Assembly (NCBI GenBank): GCA_019096065.1
Contig: JAGUCH010000001.1
Coordinates: 10,788,001-10,852,000, forward strand
DNA length: 64,000 bases
Direction of reading: 5' to 3'
Origin: Paracyclopina nana
Lineage: Eukaryota; Arthropoda; Copepoda; Cyclopoida; Cyclopettidae
A model generated the notes under the pieces. That model worked only from the letters and a program-made list of their open reading frames with translations. It had not been told where the DNA came from and searched no databases. Below are positions 20,101 through 30,969 of the stretch, in pieces. A program made the translations under genes and the position numbers. Every line of letters begins with the position of its first letter. Within the stretch, counting starts at the first letter, position 1.

Positions 20101-23100
20101 TGCATGAGTATGCGCGATGGTTTTGATTATTTAAATGGGCCGATGCATCCATCAAGTTCAAAGGTCACGTTTATACATACCTATGTTGAACAAACTGAAA
20201 ACTTCCGCAAGCAACACAGTTTACTTATTGCAGCGCATTGATGGATGATGCTACCAACGCCTAGCATGTCTTCATTCCACGGCAAAAATGCTACAATGTG
20301 GGAACTGCAGTTAGCAAGCAAATAGCATACTTTGCAAGACAGCAGAAATTGAGATTTCAAAATGCAAATTAAATATTTGCATTTCTAAGCAGGCCAAATC
20401 GATCACGAAGCCTTCTTCATTTGACATTCTGCTGATGGAATGTTTTACTTTTATGCATTCGCGGAAAAGTCGACTGCAGCAATACTATTGTTCGTCTTCC
20501 AGCAAAAAAGGTCGTGATTTAGTGAATTCCATGTTAGGCGATCAAGTTCCTTTATTGCTCGTTGCACTAGTACTCATGCGCATAGGAAACGCCCCTAATT
20601 TTAACTTGCCCGCGTGTACAATGAACGCGTAGTTAACTACGAAAAAAATCTCATTTAGACTCGAATTTTTCAATGAAATGGCATTTTGCCACTCGGTGAA
20701 AATTATGGTCCTTGGAAGCAATCGTGAGACAAACCTTTCAGCTCAATGACTCCCACGCGCAGAGTCGAGCAAATTATTTGCAAATGTCCACAGTTGCTTT
20801 TTGTGGGTACTCTATGAATTGAGCTTCGTGGCTAAAAAATCGGTTACGCCCCTTTTTAGGCCCATCTAGCCTCAAATACTGTATTATTACGAATGGCTTT
20901 GTATCCTGTCAACTGCTTTATTTTATGCTTGGAAACTTTTTGTTAACAAGGTGCATAACTCATTTTGTGTTTTTTAACAATGTCTCTCAATCATGAACGT
21001 TTTGCGTTGACGCAATCGAAAAGATTGATCTGCTATGAAGATGAAAATAAATGATCTAGCTTTGCTGCAAGTTATAGAATGTCATTCATTAGAGTGGGTG
21101 GGCAGCGCCCCCCTAAAAAATTGCCTCATTTTTGCACGTACACTAGCTTAATTTGGGGCTGTCTTCCTATCACGCCACATCATCTTCTTCTTGCCTTAAT
21201 TTCGTGAGTTGAGCGTGGGCCATCTGCTCACTTGGAAAAACAATGAAAGGTCAAGCAAGTCAGCTCTAAATGACCACCACTTTTAGTTGTGACTTTTGAA
21301 ACTGCCTCAAAGTAAACCTTCATTAATCACTGCAGCTCCAAAAGTAGAGAAGTCATTTAGCTCCACAGCTTGAGCCTGAAATGGGACAATTTGTTGGAGA
21401 TAAAGTGCTGCAGCATGCAAATAATATTAATCCAGATTGCTATATAAAGAGAGTGACACCCGCCCTCAAAACCTTTTAAATCCCACCCATGACTTGGCTT
21501 GTGTGTCCATAAAAAGAGAGACTTCAACAATATTATCTGCACTGTCTATCATATGGATAGATTTCAATTTGGACAGCTTTTTGTGACATTTTCCACATAA
21601 GGCATGGAGCCATTTGCTTGCTTCTCATTTTGGGGCGTGTTTCAGAAAAAAAATCACAGAATGCAGGGCCTGGCATTTTAATGAAATGTGCACTGCTCGC
21701 TGATATCTCTAGAGCACTTGTCACCATAATTACTTTCATTGCTATTGCAGGCTGCTTTGTTTGGCCTTGAAAGTTCGCAAGTTCAATCATTACCGCTATT
21801 GTGGTCAAAAGTCCTTCTATGACCTAACTTGGCCCTCGATCTCTAAATTGCTTCATTTGTACCTACATAGCATCATTTTGTAGGAGGAGACCGATCAAAT
21901 CGAGCAAAGCCGACTGTATAGCCTAGCCAGAATGAGTCAGGCTGGTATTCTGAGAAGTGCAGTGCACAATTCTTCTATCTTATCACTTCCGTACTGTGTT
22001 CTACATGCAGCTAATTGTCAGCTTCAATCAAAGGACGGCTGTCCTCACTACTTGACTGGTCACCGTTAAAAATCAAAACACCACCATTTCCTCCAGCCAA
22101 ATAATGCCGTAGATATGCAAATGTAATCTGGCTCCAGAGCTAAAAAAGATTTTTGGCACTCGTGTCTCCTCCACCTACTGAAATAGTGATGAGTGTGAAA
22201 TAATCATCAAATCCAACCCACTCTCCCCCGATATTGAATTTATACAGCCAATTTCTTCATCTACTACTACTATCTGCTTCTTTTTTATAGGGCTGGCGAA
22301 TTGAGTCGTAGGAAAATGATGGCGGCAACAAATTCTCGCCTCAATTCGGGGAATTGGACGGGCCGTAAATTGTCTCCACCGCAAAATTACAGCAAAAGCT
22401 TGAAAAATGCTACGAGCCCTAATTCGCCCACTACAACAGAAGAACCTGATCCTGGTCAGCTACTCAATGAGTGGCTTGGGGAGCTGGATAGCTTACAAAA
22501 GGTAATTCTTTGATCTGTGTGCAAGATTCGATTCAGAATGTCAGATAGGACATTTAGGATAGGGGTGGTGGCACTCCGCAAAAAGAGTCCATTTGATTGG
22601 CATTTTCGACAATAGGATTGATGAGGCAGAACAAAACTTGGAAAAGCGTTTAAAAATCGCTATCTTGATGATGCCTGCATTCTTGCCAAAATTAGAACGA
22701 CAGCCATGAAAGCTGACCTTAAGCCAAATATGTCCAAAAGATGCTCGTGATTTGAATTCGTTTTCACATGGGCACACATTAACATATTTCAGCGATTATT
22801 TCGTGGAATTTTGACCAAAAGAGTATACTATATAGCATCTTTTGTCTTTGTGCTTCAACATTTTTTTCCTTTGCGCAAAAGCTGTTCCCCCACGCAAATG
22901 ATATCCGTTAAATGGCATTTTTGTACATAAGCGTAAAGTGCAAGTGGCAGAATTGTGGCAGCATGTAAAGCAATACTGCCAGCAATTAGAATGACTAATG
23001 AGACTATTTTTCAGCCATGCATATGAAGGTATAAGCTTTTTATCTGGTCAAAGTGAGTCCAGGTGTTGTTCAACAGAGTTAAACATGGTTTTTGCAAATT

Positions 23101-26100
23101 GCATATACTAGATGTATATACTGTGAAATGACAACGCCCCTAGATGTAGGACTTGCTCGAAGGTCTCTATTTTATGCTGCCATGCAATGCAAGGATGGAT
23201 TTTCAGGCCTTTTTCACCAGCAGGTGTGCTAGCTGCTGTTCAAAGGGAGGTTTTTTTATCACCCACCAAATGGCTGAGCTTGTAAGTTACATGCCCAGGC
23301 GTGATGGGTTTACAAGCCAGATAAGAGAGTATTGAACCAGAAATGAAGCCCCAACAACATATGCACAAATCTTCTTCTCCTTCAGTTGAATAGTCACTCT
23401 TGGTGAGAACGGTTGTGTATGAAAGGGAGGTCATTCTTGTGCAGCCATTGTGCAGCGAATTGAGCTCTGAGTTTGTGTGTGGCCAAAATAACTACATATT
23501 CATTTATCTGATTGGGCAAGATGACAAGCTCGTTATTCTACGTGAAACAATGGTCCTAATGATGAACGCTTTTCAGGGGCTGACTTCGTCGGCATCTTTG
23601 CGATCGGCCTCCTTGGCCTCTTCCAGGGAGTCCTCGGCCACACCTGTGCACATGCGAAGAATGTCCACGCCAAGAGTGGACTCACCCAGGCTGGACTCGT
23701 ACCGCTACAGCCTCATCAACTTGGAGGAGACCCTGGAAAATGACCTAGGTATAGCCTGAACAGATCATTGCAGAATTTGAGCGTGATTTTTTTTTCTTAC
23801 ATCTGCAGATGCAATACTTGGGGAGCTGTGCGCCCTCGAAAGTCATTTTCCCACTTCGTCATCGACCTCCACGGCCTCCTCGACAGCCTCCTCCACGGGA
23901 ACGGTTCTGCTGAGAGTGCCAAACAATTATGAGTCCGTGACACCTGATGAGCGTGATGTAGCATCGTCGTGTAGAGTAGATACGAATCAGGATGATTTGT
24001 TACAGAGCCTCCCACCGCCACCTCCTCCCTTAATGATGTCTTCGCAAGAAAACATTGAAAAGTACCTGATGTCAGCAGAGCCCCAATACATTAGCGCCGA
24101 GAGTGTGAGGCAAAACAAGCTTCTCATGATGCAGAATGGCGGCAATCAAAAGAGAACCGAGAGCCCTGACAACGATTCTGCCTTCTGTGACAACACCTCC
24201 AGCAATTCAGGCAGTGATAGCAGCCAAGAAAAGAAGAATCTTCGGCTGGCACCAGCCGACAAGAAGTCCAGCCTGGATTTAAAGCTGAATAAGTGCCCAG
24301 CAGCTCCTTTTGAGGATCCTGGTGCCCAGGCCAAGGCCGAGAAGATCCGGCTGGCCATAGAGAAGATCAAGGAAGCGTCCATCAAGAAGATCTTCATCAA
24401 AGTCTTTGGCGAGGACGGATCCGCCAAGTCATTGTTGGTTGACGAGCGCATGACAGTGTTCCAAGTGTGCGCCATGCTGGCCGAGAAGAACCACGTGAAA
24501 AGAGACACTCAGTGGGGACTGGTGGAGCTCCTGCCTGACCTGCACATGGAGAGGGCCTACGAGGACAATGAGCTCCTCGTCGAAAACCTCCTCATGTGGA
24601 AGGCGGACTCCAAAAATACGCTCTGGTTCATCAAGAGGCCTGAAGTGTTTGACCTGTTCTCAAGGCCGGAGATGTACTTGCTGGGTGAGACGAGCTCGCA
24701 AATCGGCCTCGAAATGGACGACAGGGCCAGAGCCGAGCTCATCGAAGAGTACTTTGCCTCCAGCGGCGTCGGAGCTCCAGAAGTGGAAGGCTCTTTGTGG
24801 CTGAAAGCCGAGTCGAAGAAGAGCTGGAAAAAGTTCCACTTTGTGCTCCGAACCTCGGGACTGTACTACGCTCCCAAGGGCAAGAAAACGTCCAAGGATC
24901 TGGTGTGCTTGGCCCGATTTGATGTGAACCAAGTGTATTATGGGGTCAAATGGCAGCCCAAGTTCAAGTCCCCGTCCAGGCATTGTTTTGCCATCAAGCA
25001 CCCGCAAATACAGGCCAAAAATCCCAAGTACATCAGATATCTGTGCGCTGACACCGAGCAAGAATTGAACAAATGGGTCACTGGCATCCGAGTGGCTAAA
25101 TATGGCAAGCTACTGTACGAAAACTACCGGGGCATTGTGGAGGAGATGGCTCATGATGATCTTGATCAGTTGGCGTCCTCAAGGTTTTCTGCGGACGCAG
25201 CCACCATCGCTTCTGCCAAAATCATTCCCAAGCTCAGCAGTCCGGATTCCAACCTCGAGAACAAGAGCTTCGATTCTGCCCTGCAGAGTGGACCTCCATC
25301 CTCAGTGGCCTCGACAATTTCAACTACAGCCATGGTGCACACGTTGCCGCGAAACCGCCAGAGATCGAGCAGTGCGAGCAGTTTGAGTGAACGTGGATCC
25401 GGAGTGGAGCTCGGATTCAGCTGTGATTCTCCGGAAGGGGGAACCATCAAGAAGAAACCTGCATTAGTGAAAAAGCACGAAGAGGAAGCCAATAGTAGGC
25501 CTGCCAATGGGAAACCCAAGGGCAATGTGAGGTTCAAAGAGTCCTTCAGCCTCATTCGATCTCCATCAGAGGATGACCTGCCACCACCTCCAAAAGTTCC
25601 TCCGCACGAAGAAGGCCTGGCGGCGGCGCCCAATGCCAGAAATGCTCGGTCAGCTTCCTTTGATTCCGAAGCTGAGCTGGAGTGTTTGCAAGCTAGTGCA
25701 GCCACTGCCAACGGCAGATTGACGCGAAGATACTCTGACGAGAGTTTGGTGTCTAACCCAGCCATGTTGCATTGTGGCACCTTGATCACGACTCAAGACC
25801 ACCACATCAGTCCTGTCAAGTCACCAGAGCCCAACAGGCCAGCACCAGTGCTGAAGCCCCAAATAGGGAGAAAACCCAGCATTGAAAAGTCAGTTTTGGC
25901 CAAGAAGTTGTCGATGGAGCAGCCCAAAAAAGACGAGCACATCAGCAGGCAACTGTACACCCCACCAAACGGTACGCAGCAGTAATTCCCATAGTTCATA
26001 TGCCAAAATCTAACTTCAATTAAATTCTAGGTGTGAAACTGGTCCAACAAAGATCTCCTAGCTATGAAGACACCCTGAGGAAGTGCCAGTCGCTAACTAG

Positions 26101-26578
26101 GCACAATTCAAGCCCCAGCCCTAGCACAATTTTGGCAGGCAGCCCAGTGTTCAGGCAGGCCTCGTGCCCTGTGACAAGCAACAGCAAGCCCGCTGTGGCT
26201 CCTAAGCCACAATGCGGCAGTAGCCCAGCTGTTCCTCCCAAGCCTGTCAGAATCGACCCTTCGAAGCGAATCGTTGCTCATTTGCCACCGAGTGGGCTGT
26301 CAGCAGCAACGAGACCACCCAAGCCCATAGTCAACCAGGCTTTCCTCAATGATCTGCACCAAGCCATGAAAAGACAGCAAAAATTCCCTAATGAGCCTGG
26401 AGATTATAGCAATGGCACCCCTCCTGCTCCGTCAGTGGATCGTCCCTTCCCAAACAGGTTCAGCTCTGGTGAATATGAAAATGTGCAACAGCAACAGCAG
26501 CAGGGCCAAAACAAGCAGCTCCATCATTTGCCAAAAAGAAACGACGAAATCCATTTAGTGACCTGGGATCGAACATGA
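14132..26578 (+). CDS. pico: pico / lamellipodin-type RA-PH adaptor (MIG-10/RIAM/Lpd family), 1066 aa
   Basis: This adaptor links Ras/Rap-family GTPases and phosphoinositides to Ena/VASP-driven actin assembly at the leading edge. Exons 14132-14238, 22291-22501, 23577-23748, 23809-25971 and 26031-26578 join in consistent phase with GT-AG introns. The start MAQNGPDNKNK was chosen because only that frame gives the two-base overhang needed by the next exon. The second exon encodes LLNEWLGELDSLQK and the fourth DAILGELCALE, matching the N-terminal WLGELD and LMADLCSIE motifs of lamellipodin (the RIAM/Lpd talin-binding region). A coiled segment (AKAEKIRLAIEKIKEA) leads to the RA domain (about residues 355-441), then the PH domain (about 487-596: EGSLWLKAESKKSWKKFHF to KWVTGIRVAKYGK). 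SLPPPPPPL and DDLPPPPKVPP are likely EVH1/SH3 ligands. Poly(A) signal AATAAA is at 26630. Confidence 0.9.
14239..22290 (+). other. First intron of pico (8 kb)
   Basis: The intron opens with AATT|GTAAGT and ends with TTTTTTATAG. It holds an 863-bp inverted-repeat transposon (15619-16481). A 173-codon open frame at 14511-15032 resembles no family and overlaps another open frame, so I treat it as chance. The rest is AT-rich unique-looking DNA with short microsatellite-like runs such as AGAGAGAGAGAG near 19431 and TGCTGCTGCTGCTG near 17531. I see no further genes. Confidence 0.7.
15619..16481. mobile_element. Non-autonomous TIR element, 863 bp, 9-bp target duplication (MULE-like)
   Basis: The ends are long inverted repeats of roughly 120 bp. 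The left end reads GGTCGCGGTAAAAGGCACAC and the complement of the right end reads GGTAGCAGTAAAAGGCACAC; both continue into CTATGATATGGCAGGTAAAT. The element is flanked by the direct repeat GTGAAAACG at 15610-15618 and 16482-16490. A 9-bp duplication with long terminal inverted repeats is typical of Mutator-like elements. Inside, a unit of about 95 bp is duplicated (about 16095-16185 and 16190-16270, both with ACACACTGTTTTT and GTTCAGTT). No transposase is encoded. Confidence 0.75.
22502..23576 (+). other. Second intron of pico
   Basis: A phase-0 intron runs between LQK and GLTSS (AAG|GTAATT to TTTTCAG). I see nothing in it beyond unique AT-rich sequence. Confidence 0.7.
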
Positions 26579-26629
26579 AAAATGTGCATCAATACTATAT
26601 ACGTACAATATAGTTCTATGAGCCAAATC

Positions 26630-26635
26630 AATAAA
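26630..26635 (+). terminator. pico poly(A) signal
   Basis: AATAAA is 52 bases after the pico stop codon and 92 bases before the TATA box of the next gene. Confidence 0.6.
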
Positions 26636-26721
26636 TTGACTACTACTAGTTTCTCTGTGAAAAATCTCTATTCTCGATTTTTTTGCTGCATTGATTAGCA
26701 GCTAGGTTCTGATTCCAGGCC

Positions 26722-26729
26722 TATATAAA
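26722..26729 (+). promoter_or_regulatory. TATA box of the serine racemase-like gene
   Basis: TATATAAA lies 48 bases before ATG 26770. Initiation about 30 bases downstream would leave an untranslated leader of only about 18 bases. It also marks the end of the pico transcription unit in this tight 190-bp intergenic gap. Confidence 0.55.
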
Positions 26730-26769
26730 TCTGCTATTCAAGGGCGGAGTACACGAGCATTTTGAAACC

Positions 26770-27944
26770 ATGAATACTACTTTGGATGAATACTTCTCGG
26801 ATATCGAAGTGGCGTCCAAGAGAATACGAGAATACGTACACACCACTCCAGTATTGACCTCGCAATCGTTGAATGATGAGAGTGGGCTTGAATTGTACTT
26901 CAAAGCAGAAAACACCCAGAAAACAGGCTCGTTCAAAGCCAGGGGAGCCATCAACGCAGTTTTAGCAGGTGAAACAAAAAACGAAGCGTGGGGGCACAAT
27001 ACGCATTGTTTTTACAGTGTGCCATTTATTTTAAGCGCTGGACAGGCACAAAACAATCAATGGGTTTGTCACAGGAAGTTGCGGCAATCACGGAGCAGCT
27101 TTGGCTTATATTTGCAGTCAATTGAATCCTGCCTTGCCATGCATAGTTGTTGTTGTCAAGGACTGCCCTAAAGTGAAAATTAATGCCATCCAACGATATG
27201 GCGGGCAAATCATTTTCACCGAGGGCCAAAATATGAACGTCAGGGATAGGAAAGCGGAAAATATCGCGAGGGAGAGGAATTTCGTGTATGTCAGCTCTTG
27301 TGACAGCAAAAATGTCATCACTGGCCAAGGAACTGTTGGAATGGAGTTGCTGCGGAAGGTTCCGGATCTGGATGCAATTTTGGTTCCGATTTCTGGGGGC
27401 GGATTAGCTGCTGGAGTTGCGCTCGCAGCTGCAAAATTATCTCCGGAATGCAAGGTAATTGGAGTTGAGCCACTCAAGAAGAACTTGTCTCTCTGCTTGA
27501 AGACCAAAACTAGATTATGGCCAACGCCACCAGAGTATTTGAGGACCAAAGCTGAAGGACTTCAGAGGCAGCAAGTTGGCCACATGAATTTCCCCATTTT
27601 ATGCAACTTTTTAGGTATTATGCCAAAAAAACTTACTTCCAAGGAAACTATGGATCAATTATTCGAGTATAGAGCCTGAAACGATGGTTGTGTCTGATGA
27701 CCAAATGACCATGGGTGCCAAATTGGCCTTTGAAAGGCTCAAGGCTGCCGTTGAACTATCCGGAGGTGCGGCCATAGCTGCTGCCATGTCTCCCAAGTTC
27801 AAGGAAAAGTTTCCAGGAGTTAAACGAGTTGGAGTTATTCTTTGTGGAGGAAACGTGTCCCTGGATACTTTAGCTTCTAAGCTGAAAGGTTTAGATTTTG
27901 CTGACAGTCGACTGAATTCAATGAGTTCATCGTACACTTATTAG
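26770..27944 (+). CDS. Serine racemase / threonine dehydratase-like PLP enzyme, 336 aa
   Basis: This is a fold-type II pyridoxal-phosphate enzyme. It most likely interconverts L- and D-serine or deaminates serine/threonine in the cytosol. Exons 26770-26968, 27075-27614 and 27673-27944 join in phase across two introns, 106 and 58 bp. The PLP-binding lysine is in KTGSFKARGA (Lys near residue 59). The substrate loop SCGNHGAA follows the first splice. The glycine-rich phosphate loop is SGGGLAAG (near residues 167-174), and the C-terminal LCGGNV supplies the residue that contacts the pyridine nitrogen. Length and motif order match serine racemases (about 340 aa). It is closer to racemase and catabolic dehydratases than to biosynthetic IlvA because there is no regulatory ACT domain. 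SCGNHG in place of the usual SSGNHG is a small oddity near the active site. Confidence 0.85.
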
Positions 27945-28100
27945 TAACTTTAAAAATGTTCCTTATCGTGTGACTATGTTCCTACATGTTTGAAAAATCC
28001 GGAGCACTAACGCTTGAAAATTACCATTTGTGCTCACAGCATGCACATCTGTATTTACGTATGTAGTACATTTCTGAAAAAGGCTCAGTGGACTAATAAA

Positions 28101-28466
28101 ATGATTCACCTGACGTTGTGCAAGAATACCAAGGCTAATTTGTACTACACATTCTGCTTCATTCTTACTGTGGTCTATTTTGCCAGCATTGTGTATAACC
28201 TGTCCATCGCAGAAGAATTGGAGTTTGCCAAGGATGACCAAGAGGTCGCCAACGAGGATGTTAAGAAGCTCCACTCTAAGGATATCAGCATGGCTGAATA
28301 TGTTGAAATCAAGCTCAGAGCACTCAGTGGAAAACCTTGGAATGTACTCCTAAAAAGTCCTCTAGTTAGAAACTACATTTTATTGCTCTCGTTAATTCTG
28401 CTGTTTTTTGCTGGATTTTTTACATATGCTGTGTACAAGCAATACCAAAGATCTGAAATACACTGA
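28101..28466 (+). CDS. Small two-pass membrane protein, 121 aa, family unknown
   Basis: I do not recognise this protein. The frame is open further upstream, but ATG 28101 (MIHLTLCKNTKANLYY) is the most natural start because it puts a short polar segment before the first hydrophobic stretch. Residues about 15-32 (YYTFCFILTVVYFASIVY) and about 90-112 (YILLLSLILLFFAGFFTYAVY) are predicted membrane spans. Between them lies a charged, probably helical loop of about 55 residues (EELEFAKDDQEVANEDVKK). The C-terminus is short and polar. It lies 157 bases after the racemase-like gene on the same strand and tail-to-tail with the reductase gene. No intron is evident. It could also be the last exon of a longer gene. 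Confidence 0.5.
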   Translation: MIHLTLCKNTKANLYYTFCFILTVVYFASIVYNLSIAEELEFAKDDQEVANEDVKKLHSKDISMAEYVEIKLRALSGKPWNVLLKSPLVRNYILLLSLILLFFAGFFTYAVYKQYQRSEIH

Positions 28467-28568
28467 CAACAAAATGAGGTTTTATTGCTTGACTCCACGC
28501 ATAGATGCATGCATGTGGATTTTTCAGGTTTGTGCATTCACCTCCCACGCCCATCAATTGCCATGAAT

Positions 28569-29843
28569 TCACAAAGCTGTGAAAATGCATTTCCCTTCTC
28601 GGCCATGCGGAGTAGAAAAGTCAAGTTCCGGACCAATGGTAACAATTCCACTTGGGTTTATATGGAGGTGAGAAGTGTAATGGAACCCCTTGATATGGGA
28701 GAAATTGGTGGTGGATCCAAAAGCTGGCATTTGGTAGAGCTCCCTTAAATATCCCCAGATATTGGGGTAATCCACGATCCTCTTTTTACTGCACTAAGAA
28801 TTTTAAAAATATTCTTTGTGTACTCGTCTATGAGAAGCAAAGCTGGACGCGAGTACCTTAAAGTGGGAAACGTAGACTGGATCAAATCGGATCAAGGTGG
28901 TGTACAATCGCACATCCGCTTCTGTTAAATGAGCCCCAGTCAGGTATCTGGAAAAATGGCAATATTTAGCAAAATAAATATCTTAAATTACATCAATATA
29001 GAACCTTTTTGTACCAAGAATAGCTTCAACTTTGTCCAAAGCATCAAAAACCTCGTTAACAGCTTCTTCATACTCTTCCTGACTTTTGGCGTAGCCACTT
29101 CGATAAACTCCCCTATTGAGCGATCTAAGTAAAAAAATATTGCCCTTTAAAGAAATATATAAATAATTCAAGCAGGAAATACTAGTACGGTAAAATCCAA
29201 GAGTTGAGCTGATCTATTTCCTCCCTGAGATGTTCAGGATACAAATCCAGCTTTCTGGCCTCGTCGTCCTCAATGCAATCGTTGAGGTCAGCATTGAGAA
29301 TGCGTAGTATTTCCGCTGACTCGTTGTTGACAATTGTGCTACGCTTTTGTCCCACAACAGGGGAACAGTGGCCTTTCCATCAAAGCCAGGATATGCAATG
29401 TTGTAGACATTCCGCAAGTAACTTTGATTTCCGTTCACAGTATCCGGAGTGCAGTCCGAGGCCTTGAGCATAAATATTTGTTTAAAGTGGAAATGAAGTA
29501 ATTAATTTTACTACCTCGCTCTCGAAACGCCATCCATCTTTGCCTAGATGGTAATGGACAACGTCCACACTGATGACATCTTCCAGTTTTTTCAATTTTC
29601 TTGCTATCAATGCTCGATGAGCCCATGGACAAGCATATGAGACATACAAGTGGTATCGGTCTTTTTCAGGCGGAAAATCGCCATCTATTCAGAATACATT
29701 GTTACATACTTATGATGTTGGATGATTGGTCTAATTGAACCTTTTGAAATCCAATTGTTTAGGTTTATTTGTGGTGGCTCGGCTATCTTGAGATTGGCGA
29801 TGGATTGAGCAGAGTTTTCCGAGTCGGTGTTAAGAGTAGGCAT
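28569..29843 (-). CDS. Glutathionyl-hydroquinone reductase (Xi-class GST), six exons, one apparent frameshift
   Basis: Enzymes of this family use glutathione to reduce glutathionyl-hydroquinones in the cytosol. Minus-strand exons 29843-29741, 29684-29515, 29462-29189, 29124-29005, 28947-28857 and 28793-28569 fit GT-AG rules and phase. Diagnostic pieces are [15 protein letters not shown] with the catalytic Cys, [61 protein letters not shown] and the hallmark C-terminus [19 protein letters not shown]. The third exon is one base short of the expected phase. Around 29338-29350 the frame shifts between LLWDKS and STIVNNES, so the gene as written is broken or the assembly dropped a base. Otherwise the length would be about 327 aa, normal for the family. 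The enzyme is common in bacteria, fungi and plants and patchy in animals. The upstream start at 29882 is an alternative. Confidence 0.85.
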
Positions 29844-30556
29844 GATGTTTCCAGGAGATGATGTCCAGCTAAACAGAAGCAATCAAAGCTACTTGCCATG
29901 CAATTTATATTGGCTGGCGTGTAGGAGAGGCTTGGAAGAAAACAAAGACATTTCCCGTGCGTAGTCAAGAAAAACCACGTTTATCACGCATTTTTTCCAG
30001 TTTTTGCTAAACATTCTAATGGATCATATAAACAACTACCTGCCTCGAACTCAATCAGACGGAACGTACTTAGCTACATAGAGTTTTCTTGGTTATTCGG
30101 CCAAATGACAAAAATAGCTTCAAATAAGAATCACAAGAATATTGGTTTAAAGTGGCAAAATAGCAAATGTTGCGTTCTTCATTCATGAGCTTTTCATTCC
30201 GCTTTTGAAGATATCCTAAGAAAACTTGTATCTAACTTTGCTTTGATAGGTGTTGTAGTACATTAGGTTTATAGGTGCAAGCATGAAAATAGTTCAGTCC
30301 CCCTGATGTTGCCCTTTTGCCATAAACTGATGATGAAGACCTGGGCCATAAAAAGTCCACAAACCAACTTTTTGACGACAAGGCCACACTGTCGAGCTAC
30401 TTATTCCATGCTGTTTTTCTTGTCGATTTTTCAATCAACTTGTGCTTTCCCAGGAAATAATAAGGAGAGATGAGTAAACTTTTGCAGTGACGATTACCTA
30501 GCAATACAATTGATATACAAGTAGCGTGTTGAGTAATCAGACGAATTCTTCACTTA

Positions 30557-30969
30557 GGCCTGGATCAGCTGGTTATTTCACCGCAATTTTGAGCGCCGTA
30601 ATTACGATGCAATTGTCAACATAACAGCGATCAGCTGGTAATTGTAATCCAATTTTTGCTATGTGCAAAAATTACTTCTTTAGAGGGTTTAAAGTAAAAC
30701 TTTAAGACCAAAATTAAAAAAATGGGATCATTAGAGCTTAAACTATCAAGAACAGCCTCTGTTATGACAAATAAGGACAAAAAATAGGCCAACTTAAATT
30801 GCAAAGGTTTGGCTGACTTTACTCTTAAAGTTCCGCCGCTACTTTGCTCGCCGAAATTGCACTGCAATTATCTGTAGTAGCTGATCCACTTAAATTGCAG
30901 CGCAATTACAAACAGCAGCTGAAATTATAACCGAAATTGCGCTGCAATCAGGACCAGCTGATCCAGGCC
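30557..30969. mobile_element. Harbinger-type MITE, copy 1 (413 bp, TTA target duplication)
   Basis: Terminal inverted repeats GGCCTGGATCAGCTGG / CCAGCTGATCCAGGCC are flanked by TTA at 30554-30556 and 30970-30972. A TWA target duplication with GGCC-starting ends is typical of PIF/Harbinger (Tourist-like) elements. Internal GATCAGCTGGTAATTG and GTAGCTGATCCACTT repeat part of the terminal sequence. It is non-coding. A second copy of exactly the same length is at 50336-50748. Confidence 0.85.
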
